Positions 1 to 7,723 are shown, numbered from the stretch's first letter. The stretch: DNA of 17,348 nucleotides from Sphingobacteriales bacterium (GCA_024640385.1 JAHEFC010000024.1:1-17348), one strand, 5' to 3'. Notes: a model not told the origin generated them from the sequence alone. Translations and numbers: made by a program.

Positions 1-233
1 GGCTTTGAGTACTTGTATCCCTTCGTTTTTGTCCAGCGAAGTTTTACATCTTCTGTGTCTGCCAATTCTTTCAAATCCTTGAGATCTTTGCTGAGCATAT
101 CGATACCAATGGGTTCATCGATCTGATCGTTCACCAGGTCAAGCAGTTTTTCTCTGTCGGCGATGAACGTTTTTCCGCCAATCAGTTGGTCTATGATCTT
201 CAGTCTTTCCTCCGCGTTTTTGATCCGGGGCAT
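1..233 (-). CDS. Probable WYL/HTH-type transcriptional regulator, N-terminal part (runs off left edge)
   Basis: An open minus-strand frame starts at ATG 233-231 and runs without a stop to base 1, giving 77 complete codons. The protein opens MPRIKNAEERLKIIDQLIGG and is charged and helical, with a segment (about residues 33-56) that reads like the recognition part of a winged helix. This opening is typical of Bacteroidota YafY-like regulators that carry a C-terminal WYL ligand-sensing domain, but that part lies outside the window, so the assignment rests on the N-terminus only. The nearest upstream ATG (273-271) is out of frame. No Shine-Dalgarno is visible. The gene lies 74 bp downstream of the lipoprotein gene on the same strand. 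Confidence 0.55.
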   Translation of the reverse strand, partial: MPRIKNAEERLKIIDQLIGGKTFIADREKLLDLVNDQIDEPIGIDMLSKDLKDLKELADTEDVKLRWTKTKGYKYSK

Positions 234-307
234 TCGTTTTGCTTTTTTCAAAAATAGCGAAAACGGGAGGCATAGAAATTCTTTCCCGGCATGCGGTTTT
301 TCGTTTT

Positions 308-1189
308 TTAGAACCTTCTGAATGCCCTTACTGACAGAGAGGTTGCTTTGTCAGTAAGAGATTGTTTTCCGGTAGAGAAATCCTGAGACCAGGCCAGTTT
401 ATCATCATGCTCGGTTGAACTCCAGTATGAAGCATTCGATAATCCGGGGATCTTTGAGGCTTGTTGATAAAGAAGATTCAACTCGTCTTTTGCTGGCAAG
501 AACCAGGTATGACCATATGCACCCAGATCTATAATGAAACAATTGGCGGCCGCATATTCTTTGTCAAATTTTTGTGAGAAAACAATGGTGCTGGTATTTG
601 AATAGCCATCTGTAAAACTCGTGGCCCCTGTTTTTGTATATTGGCCATTATACCAGACCGAATTTTGGAGATTATTGGATACGATCAATCCATGTTGACC
701 AGTGCTATCAATTTGTAATACTATTCCGTTGAAAAGATCCATACCGATTTTCAGTTCCGGCGTTGTAAAATAGAGCTCATTCCCATAAGCAGTACCTGCT
801 TTATTTCTTGCAAATGCACGCACCCAGTATTTTGTTTTGGGTTTCAGATTATACAGACTAAACCCGAATACACCTGTCCCTTTTACTGCATTAAAATCCC
901 AGAACAGGTCAGTGGGAGGATTCAATGGCCACAGATGTTCCGGAACAGTTGGATTTGGAGCTGTGCCCCAGCATATTCCTCTAACCCATGTAGGTTCAAT
1001 CCCCTCGGATATAGAGGTGGCAAAACAGAATGCCGAAACCGGTGTTATATTTTCCAGCGGGCCTGTGCTTAGACTTGGAATACCGGAAGGCAGGGGTGAT
1101 GGAGTTGCTGTTTCTTTTTTGCAACTAAAATGAAACAATGCCAATATGATTGCTATTGAGATGCCTGGAATTCTGAGGTGTTTTCTCAT
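308..1189 (-). CDS. DUF1566 (Lcl C-terminal-like) surface lipoprotein with an Fn3-like repeat
   Basis: The 293-residue protein begins with a lipoprotein signal peptide: basic MRKHLR, a hydrophobic core to about residue 22, and a lipobox Cys at 23 followed by KK. Residues about 45-143 form a fibronectin-III-like unit with the Bacteroidota signatures RGICWGTAPNPT and YWVRAFARNKAGTAYGNELYF. Residues about 148-293 are a DUF1566/Fibrobacter-paralogous domain, recognised by WFLPAKDELNLLYQ, YWSSTE and a terminal SVRAFRRF. The protein probably sits in the outer membrane or is exported by it; the domain is associated with surface proteins but has no assigned reaction. It is 98 bp downstream of the transferase-like gene on the same strand and might be co-transcribed. 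Family placement is firm, function unknown. Confidence 0.85.
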   Translation of the reverse strand: MRKHLRIPGISIAIILALFHFSCKKETATPSPLPSGIPSLSTGPLENITPVSAFCFATSISEGIEPTWVRGICWGTAPNPTVPEHLWPLNPPTDLFWDFNAVKGTGVFGFSLYNLKPKTKYWVRAFARNKAGTAYGNELYFTTPELKIGMDLFNGIVLQIDSTGQHGLIVSNNLQNSVWYNGQYTKTGATSFTDGYSNTSTIVFSQKFDKEYAAANCFIIDLGAYGHTWFLPAKDELNLLYQQASKIPGLSNASYWSSTEHDDKLAWSQDFSTGKQSLTDKATSLSVRAFRRF

Positions 1190-1287
1190 GATTGACCATT
1201 TTTCAATAGCAAAATAGGCTAAGGCCAGGCCGTCAGATAATTGATTTTCACAACCGCTTTCCGTTGAGTTGCAATTTCTGCGGAATA

Positions 1288-2319
1288 TTAAGACTCAATC
1301 AACTCATGCAGCCTTTTCATCGTGTTTGAAAAGTGATACTCATCGGCCAAAGGTTTGCTAAGTCCCAGTGTTTCGTAACAGACCAGTTGGTTCTCTACCA
1401 CCCGCAGTTGATCGATCCAGTTCTTGTCTGTACAGTCGAAAATGTAGTAGCGCCTGACGTTCACATCATAGGTAATTGCAAAATGTGCGCCGGTAGGATC
1501 TGAAGGAACAATATAAACCGCGTAAGGACTATCCCATTTGGAGTTGTATTCGAGTGCATAATTGGCATTGGTGACCAGGTAGGCCTGAATGCCCATATCT
1601 TCCAGTGTGTAATAGAGATCCCTCAGCTTCTGCTGCATCAAAGGCAGTGAAAGATGTTCATCTTTAAACAGTCGGAAAGGATACCAGGCTTCATAAATAG
1701 AATGGAAAAATTCGAGTGAATGTTTATCCATGTTCAGCTTATAGTCCAGGTGGGGGTTGCCGGGTGCGAAATAGCCCGGGTAGAAGAATTCAAGTCCTTC
1801 GCTGATGGCATATTCAACAGATAGGTAATAGAGGTATTTACCCAGGCTGTATGTTGAAAAACGTGGATCATAGAAGTTCACGATCCCTGCAGCGCTGTTT
1901 TTACCCTGGTCAAAAAAACCGGCAGCTACCAATTCTTCACCACACCAAATATTGATCACTTTGGTATTGAACACGTTCTCGGATTTCTCACCAAACAAGA
2001 TATCTTCCAAAGATTTGGCCCAGCCCTCTGGTTTTGATTCGCGGTATTGCTGGTAGAGAAATTCGTGGGTGGCAGAGGGATGGGCATCGTCTATATAAAC
2101 AGAGAATTGGAGGTCCTTTTTCATCTTCCTGAACCATTTCGGGAACCGGAATGCGGATAAACGGTGCCTGAGCCAGATCAGGTCCCGGAAGGTGAAATCA
2201 TCGTCCTGCAGGAACTGGCTGGTAAAAATGCTTTGATCCATCCTGAACCAGCCCCTAGAGAGGTACTGGTCTAATTCTTCCGGTTTGATGCTGCTTAATG
2301 CCCTTGATGCTTTGTACAT
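1288..2319 (-). CDS. Ate1/Bpt-like aminoacyl-tRNA--protein transferase (GNAT-type core)
   Basis: A 343-residue cytosolic protein. Residues about 120-195 resemble the C-terminal catalytic core of arginyl/leucyl-tRNA--protein transferases: a substrate strand (VINIWCGEELVAAGFFD), the block DPRFSTYSLGKYLYYLSVEY, then GLEFFYPGYFAPGNPHLDYKL, matching the family pattern SLG...GL.YYY.GY......YK. The N-terminus has the LSRGWFRM segment seen in Bacteroidota proteins annotated as arginine-tRNA-protein transferase. The Cys-rich N-terminal domain of canonical Ate1/Bpt is not present, and about 150 extra C-terminal residues have no recognised fold. Known relatives move an amino acid from aminoacyl-tRNA to a protein N-terminus for N-degron decay; whether this protein does so is inference, and another GNAT acyltransferase role is possible. 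A perfect palindrome lies 32 bp upstream of its start. Confidence 0.65.
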   Translation of the reverse strand: MYKASRALSSIKPEELDQYLSRGWFRMDQSIFTSQFLQDDDFTFRDLIWLRHRLSAFRFPKWFRKMKKDLQFSVYIDDAHPSATHEFLYQQYRESKPEGWAKSLEDILFGEKSENVFNTKVINIWCGEELVAAGFFDQGKNSAAGIVNFYDPRFSTYSLGKYLYYLSVEYAISEGLEFFYPGYFAPGNPHLDYKLNMDKHSLEFFHSIYEAWYPFRLFKDEHLSLPLMQQKLRDLYYTLEDMGIQAYLVTNANYALEYNSKWDSPYAVYIVPSDPTGAHFAITYDVNVRRYYIFDCTDKNWIDQLRVVENQLVCYETLGLSKPLADEYHFSNTMKRLHELIES

Positions 2320-2325
2320 ATTTCC

Positions 2326-2344
2326 ATGTTTGTACTGTAAACAT
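2326..2344. repeat. Short dyad ATGTTT-N7-AAACAT in the 5' region of the transferase-like gene
   Basis: Arms ATGTTT (2326-2331) and AAACAT (2339-2344) are perfect inverted copies around gtactgt. It lies 6 bp upstream of the start codon of the transferase-like gene and 7 bp from the larger palindrome. It overlaps a weak minus-strand -7-like box (TATGTTTA, reverse complement of 2338-2345). It could be part of an operator or a small hairpin in the mRNA leader. The six-base arms alone would be unremarkable. Confidence 0.3.
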
Positions 2345-2351
2345 AGAGGGG

Positions 2352-2376
2352 TACTTTGTAATCGTATTACAAAGTA
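2352..2376. promoter_or_regulatory. Perfect 25-bp palindrome (11-bp arms, 3-bp spacer), putative operator
   Basis: The left arm TACTTTGTAAT (2352-2362) and right arm ATTACAAAGTA (2366-2376) are exact reverse complements around CGT. It lies 32 bp upstream of the ATG of the transferase-like gene and 201 bp upstream of the divergent kinase gene. A -7-like TATGTTTA (reverse complement of 2338-2345) sits between palindrome and gene, which would place the palindrome over the -33 region. That position suits a dimeric regulator. No T-run follows on either strand, so it is not an intrinsic terminator. The binding protein is unknown. Confidence 0.6.
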
Positions 2377-2577
2377 TGAAATAGTCTGAGCGTTTATTTT
2401 TTAAGCAATCGGGTACTGATTTGACTTTGTTACTCACCAAACCAGCCATTTATATCCATATTCCGTCATTCCCTCAATCTTGGTGTCAAATAAAACTCTC
2501 GCAGTTTAGATTTACAAAACCGATTGCCGCGATATCGTAGCTTATAATCTGATCTTAAACCGACAAAACGAATTATT

Positions 2578-4809
2578 ATGAAAAAATACCTGTTTATCAT
2601 GTTACTTTCTTCCAGCTGCAGCTTCAGTTCGTTTAGTCAGCAAAGTGAATGGAATAGAATGGATAGCATGTATCTCGACAGCCTTAGGAGAGTGCTGCCT
2701 GGATTGAAAGATAGCATGAGAGTGAATTGTTTGAACACGATAAGTGAAAAAAGTATCTTCTTCAGAGGTAGTTTCAAACCCGAAGACTTTGCCCAAACTT
2801 CGGATTCAATGTATAAGTATGCTAATTTGGCTTATCTGGAAGCAAGTCGTTTACAGTATAAGTTCGGATTGACTAATGCCTTGTTAAACCTGCGTAATAG
2901 TTATAGTATACGCAGAGGGCTGGCGAAAGACTCGATTTATGAAAAAGCCGTAAAAGACTCATTGTTTATAAAATATGGGAACAGGGCATTATTGTTGGCA
3001 AAGGAAACAGGTAATGATGGCTTGTTAGGGGATGTTTATGCTTCAGGAATTGGAGAGACTGGAAATAATTTTGAAAAAAATTATAAGAAGGCTATATATT
3101 ATTATCGTAAAGCGGGTGATAAGAAGAAGGAACTAGCTGTAACAATTAATCTAATTGAAGAATTAGGATTGTCAAGTGAAGAAAGTCTTTCTTATGCTGC
3201 CAACTGCCTTCAACTTATTAAGGAATTTACGCCTGTTAACAGGGAGGACCATGATTTGGTCATAACCACATTTGAAAATATGGCTAACATTTTCAAGCAA
3301 GCAGGCGATTATGAATCAGCACTTTCCTATATGATGGAAAGTGATCGTTATTCCAGAAAAAATTTGGGGTCAGGCATCCCGCTCGCAATTTGTGGCCTAT
3401 ATTATTTGAAGGGAAATTATGATTCGGCTTATCAGTATTGGCAAGTTTGGAAACAAGACTATAATTCATATTGGTATGGGCATCGGTCTTATGGAGACGC
3501 ATTGTTGGGGAAAATCTATCTTAAAACGAATCAGCTTGATAAAGCAAGAGACATATTCAATGTAAGCTTAGAGGCGAATAGAAAAAATGGGAAATTCGAC
3601 ACACTTGTTTCCTGGACCCCAATTATACCGCTGATATATCTGGGGGAGACCTACTATCAGAAGAATGATTATAGAATGGCATTATACTATGCCAGGCAAG
3701 GTTTAGTGTATGCTAACCGGGTAGGAGACGTGGTCAACTTAGAAGCTGGAAATGAAATTATTTCAAGAATATATCACCAACTCGGAATTAACGACAGTGC
3801 CTACATTTGTTTGTTAAGACATATCTACCTGAAAGACTCTATTCAGAACCGGCAATTTTTGTTCAGGCTTTTTAATTATAAAAAGGCAGCGGAGGATGCG
3901 AAAAAGGAAGCCCGGATTGGTTTTCTTAACCGTGATAACGAGATCAAAAAACAAGAACTGAAGCAGGAAGCTACTTTCCGGAGTTTATTAATAGCAGTTT
4001 TTATAGCACTTGTTTTGGCCGGTATGTATGTAATGAGAGTTATTATTCAGAGCCGCAAGAATGAAAAGCGGCTGCAGGAGCAAAAGGAACAAGAATGGAA
4101 ACTGGTGCAGCTCGAAAACGAAAAGAAACAGATAGAATTTCAAAAACGGGCAGCAGAACTTGAAATGCAGGCACTGAGGGCGCAGATGAACCCGCATTTT
4201 ATCTTTAATTGCCTTAGTTCTATCAATCAATTTATTCTAAAGAATGACAGCAAAGCAGCTTCAAATTATCTTACGAGATTTTCGCGACTAATGCGGATGG
4301 TGCTGATGAATTCACAAAGGCCAGTAATTACACTTGATGATGAATTGCAGATGCTGGAGATCTACCTTGAAATGGAGAGATTGCGGTTTAGAAATTCGTT
4401 TGATTACGCAATAACATTTTTAAATGCAATAGATAGTGATAATGTTTTTATTCCCCCGTTGTTGCTGCAGCCGTTCTGTGAGAACGCCATTTGGCACGGT
4501 CTCATGCATAAGGATGAACAGGGTCTGTTGAGCATTGAACTCAGCATGCAAGATAAGATCCTGGTATGTTGTATTACCGACAATGGGGTTGGTCGGGGCA
4601 GAGCCGGGGAACTGAATAGTAAATCAGCAGAAAAACAAAAGTCAATGGGCTTAAAGATCACCACTGAACGGCTGGCTTTGATCAACAATGAAAAAGGAAT
4701 CCATACATCTTATGAGATTTTTGATCTAAAAAATGAAAAGGGTATCGCAATGGGTACCAAAATTATTTTAAAGATCAGCAGTAAAGAATTTGTTGAGGAA
4801 GAAGCTTAG
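2578..4809 (+). CDS. TPR-containing LytS-type sensor histidine kinase
   Basis: A 743-residue inner-membrane kinase. Residues 1-20 are a signal peptide; about 110-440 is a periplasmic helical TPR-like array (for example QAGDYESALSYMMESDRYS, LKTNQLDKARDIFNVSLE and QKNDYRMALYYARQGL). A transmembrane helix follows at about 467-490, then a coiled coil at about 490-535. The C-terminus is a His_kinase (LytS/YpdA) module with phospho-acceptor His540 in MNPHFIFN, an N box ENAIWHG (Glu635, Asn636) and a G box DNGVGRG (Asp668). It presumably autophosphorylates and passes phosphate to the LytTR regulator 114 bp downstream. The signal sensed is unknown; TPR sensors of this type usually bind a peptide or partner protein. 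All kinase residues look intact. Confidence 0.9.
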   Translation: MKKYLFIMLLSSSCSFSSFSQQSEWNRMDSMYLDSLRRVLPGLKDSMRVNCLNTISEKSIFFRGSFKPEDFAQTSDSMYKYANLAYLEASRLQYKFGLTNALLNLRNSYSIRRGLAKDSIYEKAVKDSLFIKYGNRALLLAKETGNDGLLGDVYASGIGETGNNFEKNYKKAIYYYRKAGDKKKELAVTINLIEELGLSSEESLSYAANCLQLIKEFTPVNREDHDLVITTFENMANIFKQAGDYESALSYMMESDRYSRKNLGSGIPLAICGLYYLKGNYDSAYQYWQVWKQDYNSYWYGHRSYGDALLGKIYLKTNQLDKARDIFNVSLEANRKNGKFDTLVSWTPIIPLIYLGETYYQKNDYRMALYYARQGLVYANRVGDVVNLEAGNEIISRIYHQLGINDSAYICLLRHIYLKDSIQNRQFLFRLFNYKKAAEDAKKEARIGFLNRDNEIKKQELKQEATFRSLLIAVFIALVLAGMYVMRVIIQSRKNEKRLQEQKEQEWKLVQLENEKKQIEFQKRAAELEMQALRAQMNPHFIFNCLSSINQFILKNDSKAASNYLTRFSRLMRMVLMNSQRPVITLDDELQMLEIYLEMERLRFRNSFDYAITFLNAIDSDNVFIPPLLLQPFCENAIWHGLMHKDEQGLLSIELSMQDKILVCCITDNGVGRGRAGELNSKSAEKQKSMGLKITTERLALINNEKGIHTSYEIFDLKNEKGIAMGTKIILKISSKEFVEEEA

Positions 4810-4923
4810 GGAATTTGTGAAACTCTTTGCTGCATGTTAGAAGATGGTTTTTGCCAGAACCAGGGTAAATGAAAAGAATGATTAACATGAGAAAAACTAT
4901 TTACATTTAGATAGTACTTAAAA

Positions 4924-5679
4924 ATGTTGAAAGCTATTATTGTAGACGACGAACCTTCTTGCTGCGAATCCATTGCCACGCTGTTGGAGGAATCTCCGGG
5001 TGTGGAAATAGCAGCCCTTTGTCTCAGCGCCTCAGATGCCATTAAAGCCATTCATGAGTTTTCTCCTGATCTTGTTTTCCTTGATGTAGAAATGCCGAAG
5101 ATGAATGCATTTGAAATGCTGGAAAAACTTCCTTCTGTCAATTTCGATATTATATTCACCACCAGTTATGATAAGTATGCATTAAAAGCCATCCGGTTTA
5201 GTGCCATCGATTACCTTCTGAAGCCGATAGACCGTGAGGAATTGCTTAGAGCAGTCGAAAAGGTCCGTCTTCGGATCCATAAGCCAATCAAAGAACAGAT
5301 CGAGATACTTATGCAGAAGTTGAAGCTGCCTGCAACTCCGGTAAGCAAAATTGCCATGCCTACCATGGAAGGGCTTCAATTTATAGCGGTTGATTGGATC
5401 ATCAGTTGTGAGTCAGATAGTAACTATACCATCCTCTATTTAAAAGGAGACAAAAAGATAGTTATTCCCAGAACATTAAAGGAGATCGAGGAGTTGCTTG
5501 AAGATCATTCATTTGTCAGGGTACACCGAAGTTATCTCGCCAACCTGAATGAGGTGGAAAAATATATCAAAGGTGAAGGCGGTTACCTCGTGATGAGTAG
5601 TGGAGCCAAAATTGATGTGGCGAGAAACAGGAAGGAATTTTTATTGAAAAAAATGTCTCCCGGTAAATTAAAATTCTGA
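4924..5679 (+). CDS. LytTR-family response regulator, partner of the upstream TPR kinase
   Basis: A 251-residue regulator. The receiver domain (about 1-118) has the acidic pair Asp8-Asp9, phospho-acceptor Asp54 in VFLDVEMP, the switch Thr in FTTSYD (79-80) and Lys100 in LLKPID. After a linker, residues about 150-248 form a LytTR DNA-binding domain, with the typical FVRVHRSYLANLNEV segment near 199-213. LytTR proteins usually bind pairs of short direct repeats about two helical turns apart and activate transcription. The gene follows the TPR LytS-type kinase by 114 bp on the same strand, so the two are a probable cognate pair, though the gap is long enough for a separate promoter. No convincing promoter was identified in that gap. 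Confidence 0.92.
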   Translation: MLKAIIVDDEPSCCESIATLLEESPGVEIAALCLSASDAIKAIHEFSPDLVFLDVEMPKMNAFEMLEKLPSVNFDIIFTTSYDKYALKAIRFSAIDYLLKPIDREELLRAVEKVRLRIHKPIKEQIEILMQKLKLPATPVSKIAMPTMEGLQFIAVDWIISCESDSNYTILYLKGDKKIVIPRTLKEIEELLEDHSFVRVHRSYLANLNEVEKYIKGEGGYLVMSSGAKIDVARNRKEFLLKKMSPGKLKF

Positions 5680-5785
5680 AAACAAGAAGATAGGGAATGA
5701 CAATTCTTAGTTTAATCTGCGCAATCTGACAGCATAGGAAACGGCTTTTATCATATAGTTCGGTAAAAGATCGCTATAAAGAAGA

Positions 5786-6004
5786 TTAAATGCTGATTAT
5801 TATTTTTCTCTGCCACAACCGTTCTTCAAGGCCTTCAAAATCCTTTAATACTTTTTTCAGCTTTTTTTAAAGGGCTATTAGGGAAGCGGCGCAATCGAAT
5901 AGAAGATTTCCATCCACTGATACACGTCTCCATAATTTTCCATCTGCTTTTTCCAAAATCAATTGGAGCTTTTGTAGTTTAGAAGTGAACTTGTCTTTAG
6001 CCAT
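5786..6004 (-). pseudogene. Decayed HicB-type antitoxin gene (in-frame stop)
   Basis: From ATG 6004-6002 the minus frame reads MAKDKFTSKLQKLQLILEKA and then GKLWRRVSVDGNLLFDCAASLIAL before a TAA at 5869-5867. The same frame continues KKLKKVLKDFEGLEERLW to a second stop at 5788-5786. The combined reading resembles the N-terminal part of Bacteroidota HicB-like antitoxins (pattern ..EKADGKLWGRV...DNLI.D.A..L..LE.K.K.LLKDFEGL), with the stop falling where the family carries Glu (GAA to TAA). The C-terminal helix-turn-helix part of such antitoxins could not be found further down. It lies 31 bp after the HicA fragment, the usual hicA-hicB order. Recognition is by remembered family pattern; an alignment would decide. 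Confidence 0.55.
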
Positions 6005-6035
6005 ACTTCATTTTCGAAATTCCGGGTTATGACTT

Positions 6036-6149
6036 TTATTTCAAGCCGGCTTGCTTCAGAATTGCATGTAAAGTCCCTTTTGGAATATCCCCTCCATGGA
6101 CTGGTGCTGTTATCTTCCCCCTTTTTATTGGGTGAATAAACTGGTAACG
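6036..6149 (-). pseudogene. HicA-type mRNA interferase, C-terminal remnant
   Basis: In the minus frame ending at stop 6038-6036, 37 codons read RYQFIHPIKRGKITAPVHGG then DIPKGTLHAILKQAGLK. This is the C-terminal half of a HicA (YcfA-like) toxin: HP.K.G..T.PVHGGDIPKGTL..ILKQAGLK. Upstream the frame hits TAA at 6152-6150 and another stop six bases further. Skipping two bases would restore G-N-N in front of R-Y, where HicA normally has G-S-H with the catalytic His. So the gene is frameshifted, lacks its N-terminal half, and appears to have lost the active-site residue. A 67-codon overlapping frame (5959-6162) is only the shifted shadow of this remnant. Followed by the HicB remnant. Confidence 0.68.
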
Positions 6150-6353
6150 TTATTGTTACCATTCGGGATTAACCGATCCTGGTCATATGGCATCTGAATG
6201 AGATAAAAACTACTATCCGGGTGAATCAGTTTGTTGGTATTCTCAACACTGAAATTGAGTTTCCATCTCAAAAATTTAGCTTGGTTGAGATTTTATAGTA
6301 ACATCAGAAATCATCCTGCTCGCAGACTTCCTGGTATATACAGCCCTTATCTG

Positions 6354-6746
6354 CTAAGCAAAATGCTTCTTCACGCTGAAGAAATATCCCAACACTATAA
6401 GATGTATAACAATAGCAGTGTTTTGCTGCATATCGAAGCCACTGTTGACTCCTGTTGAGATCGCATGAATCAGGCCAATCACGTTGAGGACCACTGCCAG
6501 ATACCAGGCCCAGGATTTCATGCGCCAGAGCGCAATGGAGGCCACCGCAGTAAAAATGCCGATGACTAACATCAACATGGAAACGGCACTCAGTCCTTCT
6601 GCAGTTCCTACTGTTTCACTGTTAATGGCATTAGATTTTAATATAGCTGCGGAAGCGCCCAGGAGTCCTAATGATTTCAAGATCAGATAAGCGCCGGAAA
6701 CAAAATTCAGTATGGCGATGATGGCTACGCCAAATGGTCTGTCCAT
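6354..6746 (-). CDS. Small predicted integral membrane protein, about four helices
   Basis: A 130-residue hydrophobic protein with apparent helices at about 7-27 (VAIIAILNFVSGAYLILKSL), 51-72 (GLSAVSMLMLVIGIFTAVASIA), 78-97 (SWAWYLAVVLNVIGLIHAIS) and 108-124. The start MDRPFGVAIIAIL and the motif ALWRMKSWAWYLAVVLNVIG match a common type of uncharacterised small bacterial membrane protein (RP.GV.ILA.L at the N-terminus, LW..K.WA in the middle). No function is assigned. A promoter-like TTG-N20-TAGTTTCA lies just upstream (6760-6790, minus), and the neighbours on either side are separated from it, so it is probably monocistronic. Confidence 0.7.
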   Translation of the reverse strand: MDRPFGVAIIAILNFVSGAYLILKSLGLLGASAAILKSNAINSETVGTAEGLSAVSMLMLVIGIFTAVASIALWRMKSWAWYLAVVLNVIGLIHAISTGVNSGFDMQQNTAIVIHLIVLGYFFSVKKHFA

Positions 6747-6759
6747 GGTGTTGTTTATC

Positions 6760-6790
6760 TGAAACTAAGATTGTTTGAGAAAACTCCCAA
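6760..6790 (-). promoter_or_regulatory. Candidate Bacteroidota-type promoter of the small membrane protein
   Basis: On the minus strand TTG (6790-6788), a 20-bp spacer, then TAGTTTCA (6767-6760), one base off the TAnnTTTG -7 consensus. The predicted start would fall about 7 bp further, shortly before the ATG at 6746. It is supported only by motif and spacing, and by the same spacing in front of other genes in the window. Confidence 0.35.
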
Positions 6791-6877
6791 CAGGATTTGT
6801 TGCATATTCTACAAAAAGGGCAGATTAAAGTATCAATATGAGGTTTTTAATGATATAACCCAGGAGCACTTTGAATT

Positions 6878-7198
6878 CTAAAGTTTGATCAACTTCCCCA
6901 CTGCATCCTGTAACACATCAATGGCCGCATTGGCGGCTTTCTGGGCTATGGATTTTGAAACGATGGCAATGGAATGCAGTTCTGATTCAAGGATCTTTTT
7001 TTCATCTTTCAGCCTTTTCAGATAAAACTCTTCCTTGATTTCGTTTGCTAAACGAAGGCTGGCCAATAGTTCAAGGCGGCTCTTCCGTGTTTGCAAAAAT
7101 GTATTTGCATTCCCCTTTACCATCTTCCAATTGCCTTTCACTTCATCCCGGATCGCTGATAACATCTGCGCCAGGGTTTCATCTATATCAAATCTCAT
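6878..7198 (-). CDS. Hypothetical all-helical cytosolic protein, second gene of a two-gene operon
   Basis: A 106-residue protein with no signal peptide or membrane helix. It is predicted to be almost entirely alpha-helical, with charged heptad-like stretches at about 38-80 (RKSRLELLASLRLANEIKEE, then KRLKDEKKILESELHSI) and a small-residue amphipathic C-terminus (IAQKAANAAIDVLQDAVGKL). Its ATG at 7198 follows the lipoprotein stop with only 3 bp between, so the two are almost certainly co-transcribed and perhaps translationally coupled. I do not recognise a family. The tight pairing with a lipoprotein suggests a joint role, but nothing in the sequence says what. Confidence 0.65.
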   Translation of the reverse strand: MRFDIDETLAQMLSAIRDEVKGNWKMVKGNANTFLQTRKSRLELLASLRLANEIKEEFYLKRLKDEKKILESELHSIAIVSKSIAQKAANAAIDVLQDAVGKLIKL

Positions 7199-7201
7199 AT
7201 C

Positions 7202-7636
7202 TTAATTTTTAGATGCATTGATCTTTAATCCGCGCTCGGCCAGGTACAGCGGTTTCCAGAAACCGGCCATGCTGGCCTGGTATGCTTTGATCTCGCCATC
7301 GCTCAGGGTCTTGTTTTCTTTATGATATTTTTTGGCTTCCTGAAACGCGCCTTTCAAATTACCAGTGATCACCAACAGGTCGTTATTATTATTCCGGGCT
7401 TCATTGAACAGGTATATGGAATTGATATCGGCTTCGATATCGTTATACTTTTCTTTATAATGGTCGTAGGTTCTTTTATCAGGACCATCGTCCAGCATAT
7501 CGATATATAGCCTGTCATTCGCTCTTGCTGTTTTTGTGATCTGTTCTTCCAGTTTTGCGTTATAGTCGGGCACCCAGATGACTTTACAGGAAAAGCAGAG
7601 TGTGATGAAGAACAGGAGTATGATTTTCTTTGGCAT
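7202..7636 (-). CDS. Hypothetical small lipoprotein, first gene of a two-gene operon
   Basis: A 144-residue protein with a short lipoprotein signal: MPKK, a hydrophobic stretch IILLFFITLCF, and Cys17 as the likely lipidated residue. The mature part is helical and polar (KLEEQITKTARANDRLYIDM, later ARNNNNDLLVITGNLKGAFQ) and has no recognised domain. The frame opens further upstream, at 7693, but I chose ATG 7636-7634: it places the signal peptide at the N-terminus, while the longer start would fall inside the candidate promoter at 7670-7700. The downstream helical-protein gene starts 3 bp after the stop. The product should be attached to the inner or outer membrane facing the periplasm. Confidence 0.7.
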   Translation of the reverse strand: MPKKIILLFFITLCFSCKVIWVPDYNAKLEEQITKTARANDRLYIDMLDDGPDKRTYDHYKEKYNDIEADINSIYLFNEARNNNNDLLVITGNLKGAFQEAKKYHKENKTLSDGEIKAYQASMAGFWKPLYLAERGLKINASKN

Positions 7637-7669
7637 GGTTTTCAGCAGAAGTGGAGCTAAACTTCTGTT

Positions 7670-7700
7670 TGAAAATAAAGCCTTAGTCAACAAGGTACAA
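7670..7700 (-). promoter_or_regulatory. Candidate promoter of the lipoprotein/helical-protein operon
   Basis: On the minus strand TTG (7700-7698), a 20-bp spacer, then TATTTTCA (7677-7670), which matches TAnnTT of the -7 consensus but not its last two bases. It predicts a start about 30 bp before ATG 7636. The spacer also contains GTTGACTAAG, a 10-mer that recurs in the repeat region at 13800-13809. Confidence 0.3.
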
Positions 7701-7723
7701 TGGCAGATGTGCTATAATGGCGG

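Noticed and set aside
5959..6162. A 67-codon minus-strand ORF as a gene.
   Set aside because: It is the frame-shifted shadow of the HicA remnant; the meaningful reading is in another frame and contains the family motif.
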